NCBI GenBank assembly: GCA_963754845.1
Contig: CAVWHE010000001.1
Span: 248,001-312,000 of the forward strand
Reading direction: 5' to 3'
DNA from: JAKASV01 sp963754845
GTDB taxonomy: Bacteria > Babelota > Babeliae > Babelales > Vermiphilaceae
DNA: 64,000 nt
Position numbers and translations under genes: made by a program
Shown here: piece by piece, positions 16,240 to 24,760 of the stretch
How the letters are laid out: each line of letters opens with the position of its first letter
How positions within the stretch are numbered: position 1 is the first letter of the stretch
The notes under the pieces: generated by a model
Told to the model about the DNA's origin: nothing
The model's database searches: none
The model's input: the letters and a program-made list of their open reading frames with translations, nothing else

Positions 16240-19231
16240 CGCCGCTTTCAGTGCCGGCCATTAAAATTCCCGTAAAGCCGATGTGTTTGATCCAAAAGAA
16301 TCGCTTGGTGCTTATGAGGTACGGGTCAAAGCCGAGGACCTGACGTCCCGGGGAACAGACGTTCCACGCGGGAGTATCATAAGGAAAGCTCATGATTTTA
16401 TTAATGGTGGCCGGATCACTTTGGCGGTTAATGATAAAAAACCGACGCGCACCATCGGACCAAAAATAAGTTATGGGATCAAGATGCTCAAACGCCCGCG
16501 TTTGAACACGTGCGTTGAAAAATTGCGGCGCAAAAGATCCAAAGTTTTCCCCACTCTCAGGTTCTCCTTCGGTGGCACGGCTGCTTATTTGATAGATGCT
16601 GCTGGCCTCAAAGGTTCCGAGTCCCTCGGTGTCCTCGACACTCCAGAGCCACGCGGTTGAGGGAAAGGGCGCTGCGGCGGCCATTATGCCAGCGAACATT
16701 GTGCCGTTATTGTTATTCGAGGGGGTACGTTGCCAACGAGCCTGTCGTTGATTTCCTGCCGTGCTTATACCTCCAGGATCTGCGGCGTTCGAGCTGAACA
16801 GTCCATCGTTGGTTGCCAGGCTGAGCTGCTCTGATTCGATGTTCTCACCTGTTTCGCTCACGGCAGTCACGAGAGGAACGGCACCGTAAAAGGCGAGGGC
16901 GTTCTGAAAAGGGGTGTAATAACTTTGCGCCAAGATATGCACGGCGTCGGGGTTGTCGAACATGTCGCTGATGCTATTACCATAATCAACGCCGTAGACC
17001 GTACTTTTCATAGTGCCGCTTTCAACGACGCGTGTCGTAATATACACGCGACCGAGCCCTGTTGTTTTTATGTCAACAATAGGGGTCTGAAAACTTTCAA
17101 TGGGGTGCCATTTTCCCGTTGTAGTGATTGCTTGATCGAGGTTAAGTTCGCTTGGCGTGAAACCTTCGCCGTCCTCCTTGGCGAAAACGTAAAGCCCTTT
17201 GTCAGTGCCGGCAAAAAAGAAGCACTGCGACCCTTGAGCCTCCGTGCGTCGTGAATATTCAAGGACTTTGACGCACCCGCCCGGCGCAGGGATTGTCGTT
17301 ACCAAGAAATTTTCCGGCACAGAAAAATCCTCTATAACGCTTTGCGGTGTGCTGAAACCCGTTGTTTGTGACGAGCTTGATGTTGTAAATGCGATACTCG
17401 TTCTGGCAAAGGCGACCTTCCTCTTGCCTCCAAAGAGGGCAAAGCGGTTGGGTGTCGATCCTTCACCGGTAAAGCCGCGTGTCGCTTGGTCAAGATCGAG
17501 TGCGCTGTAGCAGCCATCGCCGAGCGATGCGCGCAGCTGCGACGGAAGATTCTTGCACACCGGTGCTTTTGTTTGCACTCCCTGGCACGTATGCGCGCAG
17601 TGGCATCCTGCGCAGCGCGTTTGACAGCACGGTTGTGATGACGGGGCACATGCGTTTACTTTTTTGGGGCACGATGCACCGCGGTCCCAGGCTGTTGCGT
17701 GGACGATTTTCTGGGTGTAACCATCAACGGCCCATATCATGCCCGTCACGGCGTCAACGGAGAAAAAGCGAACACCCTTGTCGACACACGAGCCATCAAA
17801 AAAGTCGTTAAAAGGATACGCACGCTTTGTCCACGGCGTCCAGCTCACAATTTTTCCTGTTTTTTCAAAAAGTGCCTGCGAGTACAGAATGCCGTTGGTG
17901 CCTTCCGGACCACTGCCTGCGGCAATGGCAATAAAGACCGTATCACCAATGACCTCCATGTCGGCAACAGGTGTGTCGTCAGCGATGGGCAATGGTCCCA
18001 GGCCGACAACTGCATCGACATTGTCGTCAGTGGGGAGTTGTCCTGGTTCAGTTGCTGCAGTTACAAATTTTCCCCTGACGAGCTGCGATGAGCGGTCGGC
18101 GATGGTGCCATTTATGTCTTGATTTACAGGAAGATCAACGAGGGGAAGCGCATATATATAATTGTGATAAGGTTGCTCTTGTTTATTGGGATTATAAAGA
18201 TCGCTATTAACAATAAGATAACTTGGCCCCGTTGTGCAGTGCATGGTACGCAGGCCATAAACGTCAAGGATTGTTCCTCCGACATCTTGAGGTTGAAGGT
18301 AGGCAACGATGTTGTTGACTCCTTCCCCAACCGCTGATTCCGGGGCGATACGAATAAGATTGAGTTGCCCGCAATTGTCGGCATCGAGGGCTGCGGTAAC
18401 AACCGAGCAAGCTCCCGACCCTGGCGCTGCGGCCGCCACACCGAGTCCTATGTATAGTCGTTGAAGAGCTCCGTCCCAATGGAGAACGGGCGTGACGTTT
18501 GTTTGTAGTGGTTGCCCTGGTTCTCCTATGGCTATTTCGGGCGTTGCGCCATCGAGCCGACGAGCGCGAACTTCGGAACCTCCTTCGGCTGCAGTTTGAT
18601 AAAGTGATGGTCCGGAGGTTCCCGCAGGATTTCTGAGACAGATGACCGCTATACCGCTGCCAGCGCCGCCAAAACCTGGTGGTTCACCCGATGCCTCTTG
18701 TGACACAGCAGCAAAGATAAAACCCTGCGCAGCGGACCCAGCGATGAGCATGCCGGCAAGAGCGTAGATGCCGCTCACGTTGCCTCCGTTGGCACCGAGG
18801 ACGGGTTGAACAGTCGCCTGGATGCTTCCATCGTAAGGACACGCGGCGACTTCGTCGTTTATGCCAACGTACGCATAGGCCAAGAATGGTTGACGATTGC
18901 CCTCGTTAGTAACAAGCGTTAAAAGATTGAGTGCAGAACTAGTTTCGCCCAAAAATTGTGCTGAAGGCTCAAAGGAAGGCAGCTCATCGCCGATGGGCCG
19001 TATGGCACGCGAGATCATATATTTTCCTCCCGGCTCCCCAAGGGCGACGTAAAAAGTGCCCGTCGCACGATCATAGGCTCTGGCTATGATGGGCCCCCCG
19101 AATGTAAAAACTGTTCCTTTACTGGCAGGACCGATGACGAGCACGGTTGAGTGTAAGTGTGTTCCTGTACTTGCGCATATGAGAAAAATTACAAAAAACG
19201 TCGCAAGGGCTCTTGGTTCTCTCCGTGTCAT
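16223..19231 (-). CDS. Large exported beta-propeller-like protein, module A
   Basis: This is a ~1002-residue exported protein. After the signal peptide (LATFFVIFLICASTGTHLHS) come repeated beta-rich units typical of propellers, such as GTFYVALGEPGGKYMIS, VLHWDGALQRLYIGLG and GMIWAVDGYTQK. A central Cys cluster (about residues 560-600, CCQTRCAGCHC and more) separates two halves. It is homologous to the protein at 55837-58653: shared blocks include GSGIAVI/SSGIAVL, LHWD..LQ.LYI.L and G(I/L)..SQA(L/I)F...G.I..WT.W. ATG 19231 has GGAGAG 6 bases upstream. The beta-barrel gene ends 37 bases upstream on the same strand, so the two are probably co-transcribed. The function is unknown; surface exposure is inferred. 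Confidence 0.75.
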   Translation of the reverse strand: MTRREPRALATFFVIFLICASTGTHLHSTVLVIGPASKGTVFTFGGPIIARAYDRATGTFYVALGEPGGKYMISRAIRPIGDELPSFEPSAQFLGETSSALNLLTLVTNEGNRQPFLAYAYVGINDEVAACPYDGSIQATVQPVLGANGGNVSGIYALAGMLIAGSAAQGFIFAAVSQEASGEPPGFGGAGSGIAVICLRNPAGTSGPSLYQTAAEGGSEVRARRLDGATPEIAIGEPGQPLQTNVTPVLHWDGALQRLYIGLGVAAAAPGSGACSVVTAALDADNCGQLNLIRIAPESAVGEGVNNIVAYLQPQDVGGTILDVYGLRTMHCTTGPSYLIVNSDLYNPNKQEQPYHNYIYALPLVDLPVNQDINGTIADRSSQLVRGKFVTAATEPGQLPTDDNVDAVVGLGPLPIADDTPVADMEVIGDTVFIAIAAGSGPEGTNGILYSQALFEKTGKIVSWTPWTKRAYPFNDFFDGSCVDKGVRFFSVDAVTGMIWAVDGYTQKIVHATAWDRGASCPKKVNACAPSSQPCCQTRCAGCHCAHTCQGVQTKAPVCKNLPSQLRASLGDGCYSALDLDQATRGFTGEGSTPNRFALFGGKRKVAFARTSIAFTTSSSSQTTGFSTPQSVIEDFSVPENFLVTTIPAPGGCVKVLEYSRRTEAQGSQCFFFAGTDKGLYVFAKEDGEGFTPSELNLDQAITTTGKWHPIESFQTPIVDIKTTGLGRVYITTRVVESGTMKSTVYGVDYGNSISDMFDNPDAVHILAQSYYTPFQNALAFYGAVPLVTAVSETGENIESEQLSLATNDGLFSSNAADPGGISTAGNQRQARWQRTPSNNNNGTMFAGIMAAAAPFPSTAWLWSVEDTEGLGTFEASSIYQISSRATEGEPESGENFGSFAPQFFNARVQTRAFEHLDPITYFWSDGARRFFIINRQSDPATINKIMSFPYDTPAWNVCSPGRQVLGFDPYLISTKRFFWIKHIGFTGILMAGTESGVIALE

Positions 19232-19268
19232 CGCAAACTCTCCACGCCATGTATAATCGACGATCACT

Positions 19269-20537
19269 CTAGAATGTATATGAAATATCAACGCCACACG
19301 AACCACCGTACATGTGCGTGCGCAGTATGCGGCGGCCACCGGCGACTATGTTGGCAAAAACGCCGATGCGCGGACTCACGCGATTGCCCTCACGGCCAAA
19401 GTCATAGTCAGCCACAATATTGACCGTGTGCATGTCCCATCCGGCGAGTGTGCAATCACAATTTGCTGCCGATGGGTCAAAAATTGCCGGGCACTCCGGT
19501 TGAAGAGTATCACGTTGTTGGGCCGTGTAGGAGTAACCGACAAGAAATGAAAATCCATTGACAACGTGGTCGAGTTTGCCGAAGGTACCAACGCTCCAAA
19601 TGGTACCCTTTTCGACCGTTGCGCAGCCCTTGGCGAGCTTGATAAGACCGTTTTGCCGGATGTCGGTCTTCATGCGAACAATGCGCGTTTTTTCAAGGAG
19701 TGCGATGGCCTCGGCATGTCCGCCGAAGGTGAGCCAATCGTAGGCACCAATCGCTACGTCAACACAAGCACCGAAGCCCACGTGACCATCGTAGCCCGTT
19801 GGCAGATCAAAAGCGCTGTCGACATTTTTATAACGACCCGTTGGGAAAAGCATGCCAGCCTTAAAATCCATGTCGACGTAGTCAAGTATGTAAGCCTCTT
19901 GATAGTTACAGCCCCAGCCGACCGTCCAGCTCAAATCACCAAGGCCCGTTTTGTGAAATCCGCCAGCGTAGAGTCCGTAACGAGAAAGGATGGCGTCATA
20001 AAGCTGCAAAAAATTTTGCCACTGCACGGTAGTGATATTAGGGCAGGGCCCGTCGCAGGGAGAAAGGTCAACGGGACAAACCCTCCGAAGCTTGAGCGTG
20101 CGTACGGGTAAAGCAAGCTCGGTAAAAAGTCCGTGCCTCAGATTGCGCCGCACGAGGAACTGAATCTCACTCATGGTAAACTTGCCGCAATATTCAAAAA
20201 AACCAAAGCAGTCGCGGCCAACCGTGCGATCAAGATCGATGAGGGCAATGTCGGGAATTTCACGTGTGCTTTTGCCCGGAACATTGCTTCCCAGTTTGTG
20301 CATATTATAGGGGCCGCAAAAACCCAAAAGCGGCAATCGTCGGCAACAATCGCAGCCGTATGACGTACACGATGACCCGGCAGCAATCGCAACATCAAGT
20401 GATGTGAGCTTGTGTTCGATGAGGCGCGGCTCGCCAAAGAAGAATGGTGCGCGGTAGAAGTGGTAGTTGTCCATCGACCAAACAAGAACCGGCACAAAAA
20501 TCGTCGCCAGAAACCCCGCCGTACCTAAACGTACCAT
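19269..20537 (-). CDS. Predicted outer-membrane beta-barrel protein, module A
   Basis: This 422-residue protein has a signal peptide (MVRLGTAGFLATIFVPVLVW), alternating hydrophobic strands and a C-terminal ISYTF, the terminal aromatic signature read by the outer-membrane assembly machinery. Strand pairs such as FKAGMLFPTGRYKN, GYDGHVGFGACVDVAIG and FSFLVGYSYTAQQRD support a barrel. It is homologous to the protein at 54547-55809, sharing (G/R)LGDL, a G.(L/M)(F/L)PTG strand and GY(D/N)G.V...FG......LG. It lies just upstream of the large propeller gene. ATG 20537 has GAGGG ~8 bases upstream. It could anchor or export its propeller partner, which is inference. Confidence 0.72.
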   Translation of the reverse strand: MVRLGTAGFLATIFVPVLVWSMDNYHFYRAPFFFGEPRLIEHKLTSLDVAIAAGSSCTSYGCDCCRRLPLLGFCGPYNMHKLGSNVPGKSTREIPDIALIDLDRTVGRDCFGFFEYCGKFTMSEIQFLVRRNLRHGLFTELALPVRTLKLRRVCPVDLSPCDGPCPNITTVQWQNFLQLYDAILSRYGLYAGGFHKTGLGDLSWTVGWGCNYQEAYILDYVDMDFKAGMLFPTGRYKNVDSAFDLPTGYDGHVGFGACVDVAIGAYDWLTFGGHAEAIALLEKTRIVRMKTDIRQNGLIKLAKGCATVEKGTIWSVGTFGKLDHVVNGFSFLVGYSYTAQQRDTLQPECPAIFDPSAANCDCTLAGWDMHTVNIVADYDFGREGNRVSPRIGVFANIVAGGRRILRTHMYGGSCGVDISYTF

Positions 20538-20650
20538 GCAACCGCCCTCTTCCCTAGATCTACACACCCTCACCATTAACCTAAGTTATAAAAAAATTTC
20601 ACAAAAAATGAAAGCAGCTGCTACGTTACCTCGTACTTTGCCCATATTTC

Positions 20651-20679
20651 TTGCCAGTGCAAACGTATAGTGGTAGAGT
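20651..20679 (+). promoter_or_regulatory. Candidate sigma-70 promoter for grpE
   Basis: TTGCCA (20651-20656) and TAGAGT (20674-20679) are separated by 17 bases and lie 54 bases before the grpE start. No CIRCE-like heat-shock inverted repeat is visible between them and the gene. Confidence 0.4.
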
Positions 20680-20732
20680 ATACATGGGTTTTTTTATTAT
20701 TTTTGAACTTTTTACATGTAAGCAGGTAGTTT

Positions 20733-21275
20733 ATGAGCACGTGTTCGCATGGTGGTTTTGATGGCGGTAATGGGGCCGAACGCCAAGAGAGTGAAGCTGG
20801 TGCCCTTGAGCAGGCGTACAAGAAGGAGCGTGACGCGTGCCTTCTTGAAGTCCAAACGCTCAAGGACATGTGCAGGTATATGGCCGCCGACTTTGAAAAT
20901 TTCAAAAAGAGGGTCGAAAAAGAACGTGAAAGTTGGACAAGCGCAGCCAAGGCCGCCCTTGTTCTCGACCTTCTGCCTGTCGTTGACTCCTTTGATCGTG
21001 CGCAAGCCGAAAATACTCGTAATGGCGCTGACGATAGGCTCAATTCGTGGATTGCCGGGTTTGACCTTGTGGCCAAACAACTTTATAAGTTTCTAGAAAC
21101 GCATGACGTGAAGCCTATCGAGCAGCTTGAAACATTTGATCCTTCGCTCCATGAGGCCGTTGACCACGTAAGCTCGCCGTCCCATGCATCGGGGGGCATC
21201 GTCAACGTTGTCAGGAAGGGATTTATGCTCAAAGATCGTGTTCTAAGGCCCGCTCGTGTTACTGTCGCACGTTAG
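20733..21275 (+). CDS. grpE: Nucleotide exchange factor GrpE
   Basis: GrpE opens the nucleotide-binding domain of DnaK so that ADP leaves, completing the chaperone cycle. The long N-terminal coiled coil (about residues 20-75, ALEQAYKKERDACLLEVQ...YMAADFENFKKRVEKE) and the C-terminal beta domain (FDPSLHEAVDHV, GGIVNVVRKGFMLKDRVLRPARVTV) match the family, including the G(Y/F)...D(R).(L/I)RPA..V signature. The length of 180 residues is normal. AGGT lies 6-9 bases before ATG 20733. dnaK and dnaJ are not adjacent; ssb follows after 65 bases. Confidence 0.95.
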   Translation: MSTCSHGGFDGGNGAERQESEAGALEQAYKKERDACLLEVQTLKDMCRYMAADFENFKKRVEKERESWTSAAKAALVLDLLPVVDSFDRAQAENTRNGADDRLNSWIAGFDLVAKQLYKFLETHDVKPIEQLETFDPSLHEAVDHVSSPSHASGGIVNVVRKGFMLKDRVLRPARVTVAR

Positions 21276-21340
21276 TGTGGCGCGCGTACTAGAATTTTTG
21301 GATGACTGTTTCTTGATGTGATGAATAGAGAGGGATCGGT

Positions 21341-21898
21341 ATGGTAAATTATAACCTCGTCGTTATGGCCGGGAACCTGACGCGTGATCCTCAGCACCGA
21401 CGTCTGGCATCGGGTCAAGGCGTGTGCCGGCTTTCGTTGGCCGTTAACAGGCAGTATAAAAACAAGCAGACTGGCAACACCGTACAAGAAGTGTGCTACG
21501 TTGATATTGATGTTTGGGGGGCGCAGGCTGAAAGCTGCCGTCAGTACCTTCAGAAAGGCCGCCCTATCCTTGTAGAGGGACGTCTGAAGTATGATTCATG
21601 GGAAGACGCGCAAGGTCAGACGCGCACGAGGCACACGATCGTCGCCGAAAGAGTCATGTTCTTGAGTTTCCCTGCCGGCGGCCCTGGTTCTGGCAACAAC
21701 ACTGAGTCTGTAGAGCCTGACACTGGTAGCCAGCACAGCGATCCGACGATTGCTTCAATCGAAAAAGAAATCATGAACCAAATCGAAGCGATCAAGAGCA
21801 AGCCCAAGACAACGGCAGCAAAAAGCCAGCCGACGCCCGCAGCTTCTGATGTTGAGTTCAAGGACGAGCCTCCCTTCCAGGATGAGCTTCCTTTCTGA
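21341..21898 (+). CDS. ssb: Single-stranded DNA-binding protein
   Basis: SSB coats single-stranded DNA in replication and repair and recruits partners through its acidic tip. An OB-fold fills residues 1-110 (VVMAGNLTRDPQHRRLASG..., VCYVDIDVWGAQAESC, GRPILVEGRLKYDSWED). A disordered linker of ~65 residues follows, and the extreme C-terminus is FQDELPF, equivalent to the DDIPF tip. Thr/Gln-rich linker composition is ordinary. GAGAGGGATCGGT lies directly before ATG 21341, a good ribosome binding site. Neighbours are grpE upstream and the convergent PBP2 gene downstream. Confidence 0.96.
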   Translation: MVNYNLVVMAGNLTRDPQHRRLASGQGVCRLSLAVNRQYKNKQTGNTVQEVCYVDIDVWGAQAESCRQYLQKGRPILVEGRLKYDSWEDAQGQTRTRHTIVAERVMFLSFPAGGPGSGNNTESVEPDTGSQHSDPTIASIEKEIMNQIEAIKSKPKTTAAKSQPTPAASDVEFKDEPPFQDELPF

Positions 21899-21967
21899 AC
21901 TTTGGCGCACGCACATATTCTACGTAGAGATTGTACGGCGCACGACGCCCATGGTGCTCCGTTTGTT

Positions 21968-23773
21968 TCATGCGGTCGGCAGTTGTGGGGCGGGGCATGA
22001 GCTTCGCTCCAGCTCTTTGTGCGCAGCAAGCACTGTGTCGTATGCCGCGGTTCGACCCTCGTGGAGATTGCGGTAGGCAAGGAGAAAGTCGCGAGCGACG
22101 CCGGTTGCGATGCGTGATGATCCTGCGTGCTCCATGAGAATAACGAGCACGAGTGGATTGCGGTTTTTGTAGATAAAATACGCGACAAACCACGCGTGCT
22201 CCATGTGTTCGGTGCCGCGATCTCGATTTTCAAGCGCACTGACTTGTGCTGTGCTCGTTTTTGCGTAAATATCAAATCCGCTGATCTTGCCAACTTTGCG
22301 ACCGGTTCCGTATAAAACGACGTCGCGCATCGCTTTTTTGATGTACCCCAGTACATCGTTGCCTATTTCAAGGGGCCTCTTGACAACCGGTTCGCGTGCG
22401 AGGATGCGTGGCGTGACGAGATTGCGTGTGAAGATGCTGCCTATCATGCATGCGACTTGGATCGGTGTGACAAGGAGGTAACTTTGACCGATGGCAACGG
22501 CGAGCGTATCACCGGGCCACCAACGTTCATTTTTCATGCTTCTTTTCCATGACCTCGTTGGAATGAGGCCTTCATTCTCGCTAAAGACGACGCCCGTCTT
22601 TGATCCAAGGCCAAATTTTTTTGCACACTCGGCTAGAGCGTCAATTTTGAGCTTTTTGCCGATGTGATAAAAAGCGATGTTGCATGAATGCGTGAGGCTT
22701 TCGCATGTCGTAAGTGTTCCGTGCCCCGTGTGAAGTGCGCAGGCGTAGGAACGGCCGGCGTACGTTGCAAATCCTTGGCAGTTCCAGAGAGCATCGGGTG
22801 TGACGACTTTGTGCTCAAGTCCCGCGCTCATGGTTACAATTTTAAAAATAGAGCCCGGCGGATAGCACGCATTGAACGCTCTGTTGAGAAACGGTTGGCT
22901 GTTCTGAAGCTCCTCCCATTCGTGCGTTGAAAAATGGCGCAAGAAAAATTCCGGATCAAAATCAGGTCGCGAAACGAGGGCGCGAATTGCCCCGTCGGTC
23001 GGATCCATGACGATCACGGTTCCCGCCTGTCCTTCGGGTAACAAGGATTCGGCGATTGTTTGAAGATTAAAATCGAGCGTCGTATAAATATCGTCCCCCG
23101 ACAACCCGCGCGTGAGTTCGATTTCAGAAAGACTTGTGCCAAAGGAATTGACGGTCTTGAGTCGCTCGCCTTCGCGTCCTTTAAGCTCGTCTTGGCAAAT
23201 TTTTTCAAGGCCCATCTTGCCGAGCGCGTCGGGATCCATGTTTGCAAGGTATCCGACGATATGACAGGCTATTTTTTTATGGGGGTAGTGACGTTTGAAT
23301 GTGGAGACGATGCGCACGGTGCCGGTGTGTGGCAGTTGTTCTTCTATTTGGCAGAGCATTTCAAAATCGACGTCTGATATAAGAAGGGCATCTTTGCCAT
23401 AGCGTTCGGCGTGTCTGATGACTCCGAGCATGACAGGATCGTCGAGTATGTTTTTACCCGTGATTGCCGAAAGTCTTTCAAGAATGACGCGCTGCTCGGC
23501 GGTGAAGGGTGCTCGCCCCGAACCGTGCCAATAAATATCAACCGCCGGCCTGTTTGTCGCCAGTGCAACGCCGTTGACATCGAGGATGGTGCCACGTGGG
23601 TAGCACACACGTTCAAATCTCTGAAAGTTCTTCTGGCTTCTGACAAAAAGAATGTGGCGCTGGATTATTTGAAGGTGTACAAGCCTGAGCGCCATGACAG
23701 ATACGATGGCAACGATGCACACGCAGAAATATCTGATTCTCGTGTTGAGAATGGTGCCAACGTCTTCTTCCAT
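21968..23773 (-). CDS. mrdA: Penicillin-binding protein 2 (class B transpeptidase)
   Basis: This transpeptidase cross-links peptidoglycan during cell elongation. A signal anchor (residues ~12-30, RYFCVCIVAIVSVMALRLVHL) is followed by the PBP dimerisation domain (CYPRGTILDVNGVALATNRP) and the transpeptidase domain with PGSIFKI (catalytic Ser of SxxK), THSCNIAF (SxN) and AKTSTAQ in the third-motif position. The usual third motif is KTG or KSG; here it is KTS. About 601 residues, as in PBP2. It follows the recombinase gene by 17 bases and forms thrS-xer-mrdA; no rodA is adjacent. Its presence with MurJ shows that the cell retains wall synthesis. Confidence 0.9.
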   Translation of the reverse strand: MEEDVGTILNTRIRYFCVCIVAIVSVMALRLVHLQIIQRHILFVRSQKNFQRFERVCYPRGTILDVNGVALATNRPAVDIYWHGSGRAPFTAEQRVILERLSAITGKNILDDPVMLGVIRHAERYGKDALLISDVDFEMLCQIEEQLPHTGTVRIVSTFKRHYPHKKIACHIVGYLANMDPDALGKMGLEKICQDELKGREGERLKTVNSFGTSLSEIELTRGLSGDDIYTTLDFNLQTIAESLLPEGQAGTVIVMDPTDGAIRALVSRPDFDPEFFLRHFSTHEWEELQNSQPFLNRAFNACYPPGSIFKIVTMSAGLEHKVVTPDALWNCQGFATYAGRSYACALHTGHGTLTTCESLTHSCNIAFYHIGKKLKIDALAECAKKFGLGSKTGVVFSENEGLIPTRSWKRSMKNERWWPGDTLAVAIGQSYLLVTPIQVACMIGSIFTRNLVTPRILAREPVVKRPLEIGNDVLGYIKKAMRDVVLYGTGRKVGKISGFDIYAKTSTAQVSALENRDRGTEHMEHAWFVAYFIYKNRNPLVLVILMEHAGSSRIATGVARDFLLAYRNLHEGRTAAYDTVLAAHKELERSSCPAPQLPTA

Positions 23774-23790
23774 ATCCGTGCCGGAACATC

Positions 23791-24726
23791 CTACGTTGTG
23801 GGGTCCTTGAGCATTGTTTTAATGGGATGAATAGTGTTACACAAGGTGCTCAGTCTCTCAAGAGAAACATGTGTGTAGCGTTCGGTACTTGCCACCGTTT
23901 TGTGCCCAAGAAGTTCCTGAATAACGCGCAAATCGACGCCCTTGCTCAAAAGATGTGTCGCAAACGAGTGACGAATTTTGTGGGGCGTGATACGACGTTC
24001 GATGGTGAGGAAGGCGCGAAACATCGCGATGATGCGCTGTACCGACCTGCACGTGAGCCCTCCGCCGCACCTGTTTAAAAAGAGCGGCGCCTTGGGACCA
24101 AAGACTTGAGGACGTTCATGGGCGACGTAAGAACTCATGCGATCTTTAGCCTTGGTGCCGAAGAGCACGATACGCTCACGTTTGCCTTTTCCCATGACGC
24201 GGATTGTTTTGCTATCGATGTCGATGTCTTCAAAGGTGATGGCAACGAGTTCCGAGCAGCGTATGCCCGTTGCGTACATGAGCTCAAAAATCGCTTTGTC
24301 GCGAAGAGGACTCTTCGTTGGCAAGGTCTCATCAGCGATGGCGTCAAGAAGATGAAAAATTTCCTCGACGCTTAAATAAATCGGCAGTTTTTTATCAAGG
24401 CGCGGTCGTGTAAGCCTGAGGCCGAGGTCGATTTCCCGTGCTTGGAGAAACTTTTGAAAAGACGCAAAGCATGAAAACTTTCTCGCTATCGAGCTTTTGT
24501 CAATTTTCTTGTAAAAGAGGCTCACGAGAAAGCGTTCCACGATTTGTCGGCACGACAAATTGTTCGCGGTACTTTCAGGCAACGATTGCCAAAATTCGAT
24601 AAACTGATCAAGATCGCTGCTGTAAGCGCGTTGCGTATTTTCCGCAAGATTCTTCTCGACGCGCAAGTACGTGATGAAATCGTCTTTGTTTTCCTTGAAC
24701 TGGCGCCAACACGTTATGTTCGCCAT
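23791..24726 (-). CDS. Tyrosine recombinase of the XerC/XerD type
   Basis: Such recombinases resolve chromosome dimers at dif. A SAM-like core-binding domain (residues ~10-100, FITYLRVEKNLAENTQRAYSSDL) precedes the catalytic domain with the RHRY set: TGIRCSELVAI (Arg), HKIRHSFATHLL (His/Arg), LLGHKTVASTERYTH (His and nucleophile Tyr). At ~311 residues it fits Xer rather than a phage integrase. I cannot tell XerC from XerD, and no partner is in the window. ATG 24726 has GAAGG close upstream; the open frame continues to 24837 but overlaps thrS. It sits 34 bases after thrS. Confidence 0.88.
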   Translation of the reverse strand: MANITCWRQFKENKDDFITYLRVEKNLAENTQRAYSSDLDQFIEFWQSLPESTANNLSCRQIVERFLVSLFYKKIDKSSIARKFSCFASFQKFLQAREIDLGLRLTRPRLDKKLPIYLSVEEIFHLLDAIADETLPTKSPLRDKAIFELMYATGIRCSELVAITFEDIDIDSKTIRVMGKGKRERIVLFGTKAKDRMSSYVAHERPQVFGPKAPLFLNRCGGGLTCRSVQRIIAMFRAFLTIERRITPHKIRHSFATHLLSKGVDLRVIQELLGHKTVASTERYTHVSLERLSTLCNTIHPIKTMLKDPTT

Positions 24727-24760
24727 TACCTTCACACCACTGCTTTTTTCACCACCAACT

